Source of the DNA: an uncultured Anaerolineaceae bacterium
GTDB lineage: Bacteria > Chloroflexota > Anaerolineae > Anaerolineales > Anaerolineaceae
Length of the DNA stretch: 29,220 nucleotides
Direction: 5' to 3'
NCBI GenBank assembly: GCA_937897615.1
Contig: CALCNO010000176.1
Location: forward strand, 1 to 29,220
Both the position numbers and the translations under genes were made by a program. The notes below the pieces were generated by a model, which was not told where the DNA came from, did no database searches, and worked only from the letters and a program-made list of their open reading frames with translations. Positions 14,367-22,830 of the stretch are shown piece by piece (the first letter of the stretch is position 1; every line of letters starts with the position of its first letter).

Positions 14367-15434
14367 ATGGACGTAACAATTGGCAAGCATAAGATCGGAT
14401 GGGATCACCCCACTTACTTCATTGCAGATATTTCAGCCAACCATGATGGCGATCTGGAGCGCGCCAGGATGCTGATTCGCCTGGCAAAAGAAGCCGGTGC
14501 AGATGCAGCCAAGTTCCAGAACTTCCGCGCCGCCAAGATTGTCTCGGATTACGGTTTTACTGCCATGAAGGGACAGGTTTCTCATCAGGCTAACTGGAAA
14601 AAATCGGTGTTTCAGGTCTATTCTGATGCTTCTATCCCCTTTGATTGGACGCCTATTCTCAAAGAAGAATGCGATAAAGTGGGCATTGATTATTTCTCCT
14701 CCCCGTATGATTTTGAGGCAGTGGATTATCTGGACCCGTTTGTGCCGGCGCACAAGATCGGCTCCGGCGACGTGGATTGGCTGGAAATGTTGGAGTACAT
14801 TGCCCGCAAAGGCAAGCCGGTGATCGTTTCGTCCGGCGCGGCGGATATTGGCGATGTGCAGCGTGCGGTGCATACCTTGCTGGCGATCAACCCACAGGTG
14901 GTGTTGTTGCAATGTAATACTAACTATACTGCCAGCCCGGTGAACTTTGAACACATCAACCTGCGCGTACTGGATACCTACCGTACCATGTTCCCACAGA
15001 TCGTGTTGGGTCTTTCCGATCACACACATGGCCATACGACGGTGCTTGGTTCTGTGGCACTGGGCGCCCGTGTGATCGAAAAGCATTTCACTGATGACAC
15101 CGCGCGCGTTGGGCCGGATCATCCCTTTAGCATGACGCCTGTTACCTGGCGCGAGATGGTGGACCGTACCCGCGAACTGGAGAAGGCATTGGGGTCGGCC
15201 GATAAGTGCATCACTACCAACGAGAAGGATACGTCTGTGGTACAGCGCCGCTGTGTGCGTGCCGGTCGCGATATTAAAGCTGGGGAAACCATCACCCGTG
15301 AGATGCTGGACGTGCTTCGTCCCGCCACTCCGGGGGCGGTCAAGCCCGGCGAGGTTGGTCAGGTGGTAGGTGCCCGTGCCCTTAAGGACTTACCTTACGG
15401 TAAAGAAATCCGCTGGACGGATCTAGGGGATTAG
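14367..15434 (+). CDS. NeuB-family nonulosonic acid synthase with SAF domain
   Basis: A 355-residue protein. The TIM-barrel has DISANHDGD (21-29, an Asp where relatives often have Glu), AAKFQ (47-51), SSGAADIGD, QCNTNYTAS, LSDHTHG and EKHFTDD. Residues about 290-352 form the C-terminal SAF/antifreeze-like domain (VRAGRDIKAGETIT, RPATPG, KPGE). The family condenses phosphoenolpyruvate with an N-acylated hexosamine to give a sialic-type acid (Neu5Ac, legionaminate, pseudaminate; SpsE in Bacillus). The exact substrate cannot be read here. AAGGAGG precedes the ATG. An SpsF-like gene lies two genes downstream. It differs clearly from the second synthase at 26002, which lacks the SAF domain. Confidence 0.92.
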   Translation: MDVTIGKHKIGWDHPTYFIADISANHDGDLERARMLIRLAKEAGADAAKFQNFRAAKIVSDYGFTAMKGQVSHQANWKKSVFQVYSDASIPFDWTPILKEECDKVGIDYFSSPYDFEAVDYLDPFVPAHKIGSGDVDWLEMLEYIARKGKPVIVSSGAADIGDVQRAVHTLLAINPQVVLLQCNTNYTASPVNFEHINLRVLDTYRTMFPQIVLGLSDHTHGHTTVLGSVALGARVIEKHFTDDTARVGPDHPFSMTPVTWREMVDRTRELEKALGSADKCITTNEKDTSVVQRRCVRAGRDIKAGETITREMLDVLRPATPGAVKPGEVGQVVGARALKDLPYGKEIRWTDLGD

Positions 15435-15447
15435 CCTCAAGGAATTT

Positions 15448-16545
15448 ATGCGTGTTCTGTATCTAACCAACGGGCAAACTCCTCACGACCTGCGCTTTGC
15501 AACTGCACTGGCCGGAACCACGCATGATGTGCATGTCCTCTCACTGCAGGGGATTACAACTGGTTGGCCTGAACAGGTGCATGTGGTGCATTGGAAGCCG
15601 GTGAAAAAAAATTGGCTGCGGGTGCAATTACAGGTACCCCGCCTGAAGGCCGTGATACGAGAACTTGCCCCGGATGTAATTCATGCCGGGCCGTTGCAGG
15701 GGCCGGCTTTTCTGGTCGCGGCGGCTGGGGCGCATCCGTTGGTGAGCATGTCCTGGGGGTCTGATTTGTTGTTGGAAGCCACACGCAATTTGCATACCCG
15801 CCGCATTACTGCCCTAACCCTGGCACGTACAGACGTGCTGGTGGGCGATTCCAAGTGTATTTTGGAAAGCGCTCGTTCATTTGGGTATAAAGACCCATAT
15901 TTTCAATTTCCCTGGGGGGTGGATCTGGCGCATTTCGCGCCCGGAGGGGTGACTGGCCTGCGCAAGCGTTTGGGCTGGCAGCAGGATACGGTGCTGCTTT
16001 CCATGCGCAGCTTTGAAAGTTTGTACGATGTGGACACAATTGTGGGTGCATTTTGCCAGGCAAGCCAGGTGCGCTCTGACCTGCGTCTGCTGGTTTACGG
16101 CGCAGGCTCACGTGAGAGTATCTTGCGCAGAAAAGTTGAAGCCGCGGGTGTGGCGGAGAAGGTACATTTTGGTGGTTTGGTTGGGCTGCAGGAATTACCG
16201 GAAGTGTATCGCAGTGCCGATCTGTACGTGAGTGCCAGCCATAGTGATGGCGCGTCCGTTTCCTTGATGGAAGCGTTGGCGTGTGGGTTGCCAGCGCTCG
16301 TGAGCGACATCCCAGGTAACCGGGAATGGATTGAACCGGGCGTCAATGGTTGGCGTTTTGGGGTCGGTGATGCAGAGGAATTGAGCAGTAATTTTCTGCG
16401 ATTTGATAAAGATTCCATCCAGACAACGGAAATGAAAGCGCGTAACAGGCTGTTGGCTGAGCAACGTGCTGATTGGACGAAGAACTTTCCAATACTTTTG
16501 CAGGCGTATGAACAAGCTATTGAGCTTAACAGGGGGCGCAAATGA
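15448..16545 (+). CDS. Family 4 glycosyltransferase (GT-B)
   Basis: A 365-residue GT-B protein. The N-terminal domain begins MRVLYLTNG and continues with an acceptor region to about residue 150; the C-terminal donor domain has LLVYGAGS and the E-x7-E-like motif SDGASVSLMEALACG (266-280) with Asp267 and Glu275, then GLPALVSDIPGNREW. This is typical of family 4 retaining transferases. Donor and acceptor are unknown. It starts 13 bases after the synthase, and its end overlaps the next gene by four bases. Confidence 0.88.
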   Translation: MRVLYLTNGQTPHDLRFATALAGTTHDVHVLSLQGITTGWPEQVHVVHWKPVKKNWLRVQLQVPRLKAVIRELAPDVIHAGPLQGPAFLVAAAGAHPLVSMSWGSDLLLEATRNLHTRRITALTLARTDVLVGDSKCILESARSFGYKDPYFQFPWGVDLAHFAPGGVTGLRKRLGWQQDTVLLSMRSFESLYDVDTIVGAFCQASQVRSDLRLLVYGAGSRESILRRKVEAAGVAEKVHFGGLVGLQELPEVYRSADLYVSASHSDGASVSLMEALACGLPALVSDIPGNREWIEPGVNGWRFGVGDAEELSSNFLRFDKDSIQTTEMKARNRLLAEQRADWTKNFPILLQAYEQAIELNRGRK

Positions 16546-17303
16546 ATCAGCGCGTGGTGGCGATCATCCAGGCGCGTATGAGCTCCACGCGGTTGCCGGG
16601 TAAGGTGCTGCTGGACTTGGGCGGCCGGCCGGCGCTGGAGCGTATGATAGAGCGTGTGCAGCGCGCTGCAACAGTGAACGAAACGGTGGTGGCTACCACC
16701 ATTGATCCATCTGATGACCCGATCGTAAACTTGTGCGACAAGATTGGCGTGTCTGTTTTCCGGGGCAGCCTGCCAGATGTGCTGGATCGTTATTATCAAT
16801 GCGCGCTGCAGCACCATGCGGAGATCGTAGCCCGCCTGACAGGTGATTGCCCGTTCATTGATCCGGTTTTGATCGATGATGTGGTCAATGCACTGGTTGC
16901 TGAGCGTGCGGATTTTGCCTGTAACCGCCTGCCGCCGCCGTTAACACGTTCGTTCCCCATCGGCTTGGACGTGGAAGCCTGTACTTTTGACGCTCTGCAG
17001 ACAGCATGGAAAAACGCGACAGAAAAACATGATCGTGAACACGTGTTGCCATATTTGTATGAAGTTCCCGGCAGGTTTCGCGTAATTCAATTGCAGTGGC
17101 AGGAGGATTTGGGGCACTTGCGCTGGACGTTGGATACCCCCCAGGATTTGGAATTGCTGCGCAAATTGGCAAACCGATTGGGTCCCCGTAACGATTTTAC
17201 CTGGCAGGAAGTGCTGGCCGTTTACCAAAGTGATGCCTCGCTTGCGGCGATCAACGCCGCGGTGCAACATAAGACCATGTTTGATGTGGAGGGGAAGAAA
17301 TGA
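16542..17303 (+). CDS. spsF: SpsF-like cytidylyltransferase
   Basis: A 253-residue protein with the nucleotidyltransferase start IIQARMSSTRLPGK (8-21), IVARLTGDCPFIDP (95-108) and LRWTLDTPQDL near residue 190. SpsF proteins resemble CMP-sialic acid synthetases and sit beside NeuB-like SpsE in spore-coat and surface polysaccharide loci. The probable role is activation of the acid made by the synthase at 14367, though biochemical evidence for SpsF proteins is thin. The start overlaps the preceding gene by four bases (ATGA), and its own end overlaps the next small gene in the same way. Confidence 0.85.
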   Translation: MNQRVVAIIQARMSSTRLPGKVLLDLGGRPALERMIERVQRAATVNETVVATTIDPSDDPIVNLCDKIGVSVFRGSLPDVLDRYYQCALQHHAEIVARLTGDCPFIDPVLIDDVVNALVAERADFACNRLPPPLTRSFPIGLDVEACTFDALQTAWKNATEKHDREHVLPYLYEVPGRFRVIQLQWQEDLGHLRWTLDTPQDLELLRKLANRLGPRNDFTWQEVLAVYQSDASLAAINAAVQHKTMFDVEGKK

Positions 17304-17575
17304 GCATTGCTGCGAAGTGTAAGAACATTGACAAGAGCACAGTCTCTCCATCGAACGGAGTTGAGCTAATTCCATTCATCGAAGCCTATGCCCGTGAGGG
17401 GCAGGCGGATGTAGCTGCTGAACTGACGGCACAAGCCAAAGCATTGACGCCAAGCATGCGCGACTACACCTGCGATACCTGGAATCGCCTGGCAACAGAG
17501 ATGTCCAATGATCCCTTGTTTGTGGCAGAATTCAATACCTTGTCTGAGCAAGATCTGTGCTGGGAAGTGAAGTGA
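17300..17575 (+). CDS. Small protein of unknown function, coupled to spsF
   Basis: A 91-residue soluble protein that I do not recognise. It contains no membrane segment or clear motif; residues 25-85 look largely helical (ELIPFIEAYAREGQADVAAELTAQAKAL), a little like a helical-repeat fragment. It starts with an ATGA overlap to the spsF stop and ends two bases before the next start, filling the space exactly as a real gene in this operon would. GGGGAAG precedes the ATG. Confidence 0.6.
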   Translation: MSIAAKCKNIDKSTVSPSNGVELIPFIEAYAREGQADVAAELTAQAKALTPSMRDYTCDTWNRLATEMSNDPLFVAEFNTLSEQDLCWEVK

Positions 17576-17576
17576 C

Positions 17577-18497
17577 ATGCCGCTTTTAACCCTGTTCACT
17601 GCCCCCAAACCGTTCACCAATCCGCACATTGCACTGATTCAGCGCAATGCCATTCGTTCATGGCTGGAATTGGGGTCGGAGGTGGAAGTCCTGTTGCTGG
17701 GCGAGGAAGATGGCCTAGCGGAAAACGCGGCTGCCCTTGGGGTGCGTCACCTGCGTAACATCCGCAAGAATGCAGGTGGCACCCCACTGATCAGTTCGCT
17801 CTTTCAGGTTGCGCGCGATCAGAATGACTCTCCATTGCTGGCCTATGTGAATGCCGACATCCTTTTACTGCCAGATTTTGTGGAGCAAGCCGAACGGGTG
17901 ATGGCGCTGGCGAAGCACTTTCTGCTGGTTGGACAGCGTTGGGATCTGGATGTTCGGGAAGACCTCGACTTTTCCGTGGGCTGGCAGGGACGTCTGCGTA
18001 GTGACTGTGCAGCAAGAGGCCAGCTTCATAAACCAATGGGTAGCGATTACTTTATTTATCCACGTGCTTGTTTTCAGAGTATCCCTGATTTCGCCATTGG
18101 ACGGGCCGGCTGGGATAACTGGATGATCTACCAGGCCCGTTTGCAGGGCTGGAAGACTATTGATGCTACCTTGGGGATTCAAATTATTCACCAAAACCAT
18201 GATTACGGCCACCTGCCCGGGGGACAGGCGCATTATCATTTACCTGAAACGGATGAAAACGTGCGGTTGGCCGGCGGCAGGCGCGCCATCTTCACTCTGC
18301 AGGATGCTGATTACGCATATTGCGATGGCATGATTAAACGGATTAATTTGAGGGGCGCCAAACTTTTCAGGGAAATTGAGATATTCCCATTGCTTAAACT
18401 AAAATCCATCTTTTTGGGAGAAGTGGTTTACTTGCTGTTTCATCCGCGCAAGTTATGGGCAAGATTGTATTCCAAATTTGCCCGTAAACAGGAGTAG
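17577..18497 (+). CDS. GT-A-like glycosyltransferase
   Basis: A 306-residue protein with a GT-A style fold. LAYVNADILLLPDF carries the metal-binding NAD motif (92-94) after a nucleotide-binding half, and the acceptor half has GSDYFIYPR and GRAGWDNWMI with an acidic residue that could be catalytic. A basic C-terminal stretch ending in ARLYSKFARKQE could touch the membrane. No specific family name is safe. It starts one base after the preceding stop. Confidence 0.72.
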   Translation: MPLLTLFTAPKPFTNPHIALIQRNAIRSWLELGSEVEVLLLGEEDGLAENAAALGVRHLRNIRKNAGGTPLISSLFQVARDQNDSPLLAYVNADILLLPDFVEQAERVMALAKHFLLVGQRWDLDVREDLDFSVGWQGRLRSDCAARGQLHKPMGSDYFIYPRACFQSIPDFAIGRAGWDNWMIYQARLQGWKTIDATLGIQIIHQNHDYGHLPGGQAHYHLPETDENVRLAGGRRAIFTLQDADYAYCDGMIKRINLRGAKLFREIEIFPLLKLKSIFLGEVVYLLFHPRKLWARLYSKFARKQE

Positions 18498-18501
18498 AGA
18501 T

Positions 18502-19449
18502 ATGCGTCAGGGACAAAACCCCGTAAAAAAGATCAACAGCGTGGCAAAACCGCAGCGTATCACTGTGGCTATCCTTAACTACATTCCAATGTTGAGCGGC
18601 TATTATGCCAATCTGATGCAGGTTCTACAGAATTGCCTTGGCAGCGTTTGGACAAACACTGATTTACCTTACGACTTGATGGTTTTTGATAATGGTTCTT
18701 GCAGAGAAGCCACGGATTACTTGCTGAAAATGCAACGTGAGGGGAAAATCCAGTACTTGATCCTTTCTGAGAAGAATCTTGGCAAGGGCGGCGCCTGGAA
18801 TTTGATGTTAGACGGCGCACCGGGAGAGATTATTGCTTACTCGGATAATGATTGCTACTTCTACCCAGGTTGGCTTTCCAATTCTCTCAAGGTGCTAGAA
18901 ACCTATCCCAACGTGGGGATGGTCACCTCCCGTCCGGTTGCGCAAAAAGAAGAGTATGCAACCAAAACAATTGAATGGGCACAGAACAACCCCGAAGTTA
19001 ACTTTGAGCGTGGGCGTTTTCTCGATTGGGAGACCTTTCGTTCTTTCACTATGAGCCTTGGACACGATGAGAATGAAACCCGCGTGCTGTATGAGGCTCA
19101 CTTGGATTTGCGAACAACCTATCGAGGGGTGCAGGCGCACATTGGTGCCATACATTACCAATTCCTGGCTTATAAGAAAGTCATCAAGGAATTCCTGCCG
19201 TTTGACATGGACAAGGCCATGGGGCAGGTGCGTCAATTGGACGTCCGCATGAATGAAGCGGGCTATCTGCGGTTAATGACTGCCACTCCTTATATGCAAA
19301 ATATGAGTAATGATCCCTCAATGGATTACAAGCCCACTGGAAAGGTTACAAAAGGGGTTTCTATTACTCGGCGCATTCGTGACCTAAAATTTATCAAGTG
19401 GCCCCTGATGCGCCTCTATGATTGGATTTTTGGATTATATTATCGTTAA
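18502..19449 (+). CDS. Family 2-like glycosyltransferase
   Basis: A 315-residue protein with family 2 features: VAILNYIPM near the start, VFDNGSC (61-67), SEKNLGKGGAWNLML, and the metal-binding DND (115-117) in AYSDNDCYFYPGWL. A basic helical tail follows residue 285. ATG 18502 is used because GGAG at 18491-18494 precedes it; an in-frame ATG 24 bases upstream lies inside the previous gene. The first 18 residues are polar and probably disordered. The DNA from here to about 20400 is noticeably richer in A and T than the surrounding genes. Confidence 0.82.
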   Translation: MRQGQNPVKKINSVAKPQRITVAILNYIPMLSGYYANLMQVLQNCLGSVWTNTDLPYDLMVFDNGSCREATDYLLKMQREGKIQYLILSEKNLGKGGAWNLMLDGAPGEIIAYSDNDCYFYPGWLSNSLKVLETYPNVGMVTSRPVAQKEEYATKTIEWAQNNPEVNFERGRFLDWETFRSFTMSLGHDENETRVLYEAHLDLRTTYRGVQAHIGAIHYQFLAYKKVIKEFLPFDMDKAMGQVRQLDVRMNEAGYLRLMTATPYMQNMSNDPSMDYKPTGKVTKGVSITRRIRDLKFIKWPLMRLYDWIFGLYYR

Positions 19450-19510
19450 ATTACCACAGGGTATAATTCCGGGCTTCTTAAATTTGGAAGAACAAAGAAA
19501 GGTTAACGCC

Positions 19511-20365
19511 TTGAAAATTGACCTGATTGACTTGATGGAATGCCCAAAATGCCACTCTGCTTTCGCGGAAAAAGAGAAACAGGGATTGGTTTGCACCAAA
19601 TGTGGGAACACAATCAAAATGAAAGACGGGATACCTTTGTTTACCGACATCCCCCAGGCCATCGAACCCTGGGAGAAGGTGGAACGGGGCCCTGATAAGG
19701 GTACAGCATGGCGTAAATCCAACTGGAGATTTCTAAACACGCTGGTGCAAAAACTGCCTGCTGACGCAAAGATACTAGATGTGGGCGCGGGCCATGGTGA
19801 TTTTGCAGATATCTTCGAGGGTCGCCATTATTTTTCCCTCGACATCGTACCTTACCCTGAAGTGGATCTGGTGGTCGATCTAGGAGTTGTGAGTCCATTT
19901 AAAGGTCGGATTTTTGATGCTGTGATTTTGATGAACGTACTGGAACACGTTTATGAGAGTCGTGAGTTAATGAAATCCATCCAGCGGATTGTAGCGCCCG
20001 AGGGCCGCGTGATCATCACTGTACCATTCTTATTGAAAGTCCATCAAGCGCCCTTTGATTTTTCGCGCTATACGCCATATTTCATTGAAAAGATGGCTTT
20101 GGAATGTGGGCTGCAGGTGGAAAACATGCAGGGTTATTATGATCCCCAATACATTTTGAATGAAAGTCTTGGTAATGCCTGGCAGTTTTCCATTGATTCC
20201 CAACCAAAAGCTCAACAATTTATCGCAAAAATGTTGGTCTTTGTGATCCAGAAATTGGTTAATCTTTTTGGTAAGGTAGCTCGTAAAGGCTATGTTGCTG
20301 ATGTCTCATCCCAGACCAACCCCTCTCCAGTCGGATATCTGGTGATGCTGAGAAAGAAAGAATAA
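19511..20365 (+). CDS. Methyltransferase with N-terminal zinc ribbon
   Basis: A 284-residue protein. Residues 8-45 are a Trm112-like zinc ribbon (C11, C14, C28, C31: MECPKCHSAF, VCTKCG, then KDGIPLF), as in many type 11 methyltransferases. Motif I is LDVGAGHGD (89-97), followed by SLDIVPY and LMNVLEHV. I propose TTG 19511 as start: AAAGG at 19498-19502 precedes it by eight bases and the protein then begins KIDLIDLMECP as relatives do. An in-frame ATG at 19418 overlaps the previous gene and has no ribosome binding site. TATAAT at 19462-19467 in the 61-base gap may be an internal promoter, but a matching -35 is lacking. Confidence 0.85.
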   Translation: MKIDLIDLMECPKCHSAFAEKEKQGLVCTKCGNTIKMKDGIPLFTDIPQAIEPWEKVERGPDKGTAWRKSNWRFLNTLVQKLPADAKILDVGAGHGDFADIFEGRHYFSLDIVPYPEVDLVVDLGVVSPFKGRIFDAVILMNVLEHVYESRELMKSIQRIVAPEGRVIITVPFLLKVHQAPFDFSRYTPYFIEKMALECGLQVENMQGYYDPQYILNESLGNAWQFSIDSQPKAQQFIAKMLVFVIQKLVNLFGKVARKGYVADVSSQTNPSPVGYLVMLRKKE

Positions 20366-21801
20366 TGGAAAAAAAGCAAAAAACAGTTTTTATCAGTGCA
20401 GACCATGGTTTAGCGATTATTTACTTTTTGCAGAGCGATCTGGTTTCCACGTTACTTGGGAACAATGTGCGCGTGGTGTTGCTCACCGATGATAATCTGC
20501 TCAAAGAAATTCAGGAACGTTTTGGGCAACTCAGTTTGACCGTGGTTGGGTTGCGGTATAAAGCCTGTGCTGATTATGCCGAAAATCACCATTCTGGTAC
20601 ACAGTTTTGGTCTAACTATGTTCGGCGTGTGGGAACCTCTAACCGCATCAACACTGAAGCGATGGACAGCCACATGAAACAGGTGGAGGCAGAGGTGCAG
20701 GGGCGCCAGCGCCTGATGATCCCGGTGACGCGTTCTCTGATCTCCATTTTGCGTCATTCGCGAGCAGCGCGGCGATTTTTGGTCAAGTGGCAGACCCGTT
20801 TTGACCCCAACCTGTATGCCGACCTGTTTGAGAAGTATCAGCCCGACCTGGTAGTTTCTTCCACCTATGGCTGGCGCAATGACCGCTACCTGCTGCGTGA
20901 GGCGGTGCGCCGCGGCGTGAAGACAGGAGCTGTGATTGTGGGCTGGGACAACCCCAGTAGTTATGGTATTCCGGCGGCTCCACTGGACTTTGTTACCTGC
21001 TGGTCTGAGATTCAGAAAACCGAGTTGGTGGACGGATCGGACTGGGACCCTGCTAAAGTGAATGTGGGGGGGATTCCTTCTTACGACGGCTATTTCCGAA
21101 AGGAATGGTTCATGCCGCGCGACGAGTATTTTGCGCTACACAAGTTGGACCCCAGACGCAAGTTGATCAGTTATGCCTCCAGTTTTATCTCCTTTGCGCC
21201 CAATTATCGCAACGTGGAAGCTCTAGCAAAACTGGTGGCCTCCGACTCACTGGCTGAACCTTCCCAGTTGCTCATCCGCTTGCACCCTAACCACTTTTTG
21301 GCTGAGCCGCTCTATGCCGGGGAACGTGAGCGCATCCGTGAACTGGCCAAAGCACTACCGCACGTGCATGTGGTGGAGCCGGTTGCGCTGGGTGGGGATT
21401 TGGGGCACTATTCCGGTGAGGATATGCCGGAAAAAACTTCAATGATGGCTCATTCCGATGTGTTCACCACGGTGTATTCCACCATGTGCGTTGAGACAGC
21501 TATCCATGACCGGCCGATTGTGAGCGTGTGTCTGGATATGCCGGGTGGCTGGAACCGGCCAGGTAAGTTCTCGCTGGCGCTGAGCGAGATTGGCGATTGG
21601 CCTACGCATAAGCGTTTCCGCGAGGCTGGTGCCGGCAGAGTGGCTACAGACGAGGCGACGCTCAAGCAGCTTTTGGATACCTACCTGCGCAACCCCGAAT
21701 TGGATGGCGAAAACCGCCGCAAGTTTATCCGTGATGAAGTTACCTTTACCGATGGCAGCTCTGGGCGCCGCACAGCCGAATATCTGCTTTCGCTGTTGTG
21801 A
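20365..21801 (+). CDS. Large GT-B-like protein, CDP-glycerol glycerophosphotransferase style
   Basis: A 478-residue cytoplasmic protein. The N-terminal half begins KTVFISADHGLAIIYFLQSDL and includes PDLVVSSTYGWRND; the C-terminal half has LIRLHPNHF (H307, P308, N309), ADVFTT-like HSDVFTTVYSTMCVETAIHDRPIV, features shared with TagF-type and capsule-type transferases. Its length and N-terminal region differ from those of the two other large GT-B proteins in the window. The ATG overlaps the preceding stop by one base. The substrate is unknown. Confidence 0.68.
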   Translation: MEKKQKTVFISADHGLAIIYFLQSDLVSTLLGNNVRVVLLTDDNLLKEIQERFGQLSLTVVGLRYKACADYAENHHSGTQFWSNYVRRVGTSNRINTEAMDSHMKQVEAEVQGRQRLMIPVTRSLISILRHSRAARRFLVKWQTRFDPNLYADLFEKYQPDLVVSSTYGWRNDRYLLREAVRRGVKTGAVIVGWDNPSSYGIPAAPLDFVTCWSEIQKTELVDGSDWDPAKVNVGGIPSYDGYFRKEWFMPRDEYFALHKLDPRRKLISYASSFISFAPNYRNVEALAKLVASDSLAEPSQLLIRLHPNHFLAEPLYAGERERIRELAKALPHVHVVEPVALGGDLGHYSGEDMPEKTSMMAHSDVFTTVYSTMCVETAIHDRPIVSVCLDMPGGWNRPGKFSLALSEIGDWPTHKRFREAGAGRVATDEATLKQLLDTYLRNPELDGENRRKFIRDEVTFTDGSSGRRTAEYLLSLL

Positions 21802-21829
21802 GCACCCGGCGTGATATGATACAGAAAAG

Positions 21830-22828
21830 ATGAAAACACTTATTTGTGGATTCGGATCAATTGGGCGACGCCATTTGAATAACCTGCGTGCGTTGGGCGA
21901 AAGCGACTTTATCCTCCTGCGTTCGCACCATTCCACGTTGGCAGAAACGGATATTGCAGGCATCCCCGAAGAAACTGAACTTTCCCGGGCGTTAGCACAT
22001 AAACCGGATGCCGTGATCGTCTCTAATCCAAGCGCGTTGCATCTGGATGTTGCCATCCCGGCAGCGCGCGCCGGTTGTGCCATCCTGATGGAAAAGCCCA
22101 TCTCCCACGATCTCAAGCGGGTCGGGGAACTGGTTGAGGCGCTTGACCAGCACGGCCAACGCATGCTGGTAGGTTTCCAGTTTCGTTTTCATACGGTGCT
22201 GGCAAAAGTGCGGGAATTGTTGCATGCACAGGCTATTGGCAAACCGGTTTCCTTTGCAGCGCACTGGGGCGAGTACCTGCCCGGCTGGCACCCGTGGGAG
22301 GATTACCGCCAGAGCTACAGTGCCCGCCCGGAGCTGGGCGGCGGAGTGGTGAACACATTGAGCCACCCGTTGGACTACCTGCGCTGGATGTTCGGCGATG
22401 TGGATTCGGTGTGGGCGTTCACATCGTCTGCTGGGCTGGGGCTGAATGTGGAAGACACCGCAGAAATTGGCCTGCAGTTTTCCAGCGGAGTGACCGGCAC
22501 CGTGCATCTGGATTATGTGCAGCAGCCGCCGAAGCATACCTTTGAGGTGATCGGCGAAAGTGGCACGATCTATTTTGACAACAGCACTGCCAGTGCTCGG
22601 GTTTACCGGGCCGGTGCACCCGATTTTGAAGAACTTTTGCCCCCTCCCGGGTTTGAAAGGAATTCACTTTTTATTGAGGAGATGAAGCATTTTCTGGCAG
22701 TTGCAGATGGCAAGGAGTTGCCGCGCTGCGATATCCGCGATGGTATTGCTGCGCTTGAGCTTACTCTGGCAATTCACCAGTCTGCGCAGAGCGGAAAACT
22801 GATTCACCTCGCTGAGATCAAGGAATAA
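21830..22828 (+). CDS. Gfo/Idh/MocA family oxidoreductase
   Basis: A 332-residue dehydrogenase with the NAD(P)-binding GFGSIGRRH (7-15), the family hallmark EKP (88-90) in LMEKPIS, and a C-terminal beta-sheet domain with GGGVVNTLSHPLDYLRWMFG. In surface glycan loci such enzymes usually oxidise or reduce a sugar hydroxyl at C3, C4 or C6 of a nucleotide sugar. The specific reaction is unclear. The gap upstream is 28 bases, one of the larger ones in this operon. The SDR gene follows two bases after its stop. Confidence 0.9.
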   Translation: MKTLICGFGSIGRRHLNNLRALGESDFILLRSHHSTLAETDIAGIPEETELSRALAHKPDAVIVSNPSALHLDVAIPAARAGCAILMEKPISHDLKRVGELVEALDQHGQRMLVGFQFRFHTVLAKVRELLHAQAIGKPVSFAAHWGEYLPGWHPWEDYRQSYSARPELGGGVVNTLSHPLDYLRWMFGDVDSVWAFTSSAGLGLNVEDTAEIGLQFSSGVTGTVHLDYVQQPPKHTFEVIGESGTIYFDNSTASARVYRAGAPDFEELLPPPGFERNSLFIEEMKHFLAVADGKELPRCDIRDGIAALELTLAIHQSAQSGKLIHLAEIKE

Positions 22829-22830
22829 GC

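Noticed and set aside
19418..19510. ATG 19418 as start of the zinc-ribbon methyltransferase
   Set aside because: It overlaps the preceding gene by 32 bases, has no ribosome binding site and adds 31 residues without family resemblance; TTG 19511 with AAAGG upstream fits better.
21796..21820. Internal promoter (TTGTGA and TATGAT) before the Gfo/Idh gene
   Set aside because: The spacing is only 13 bases, too short for a sigma70 promoter.
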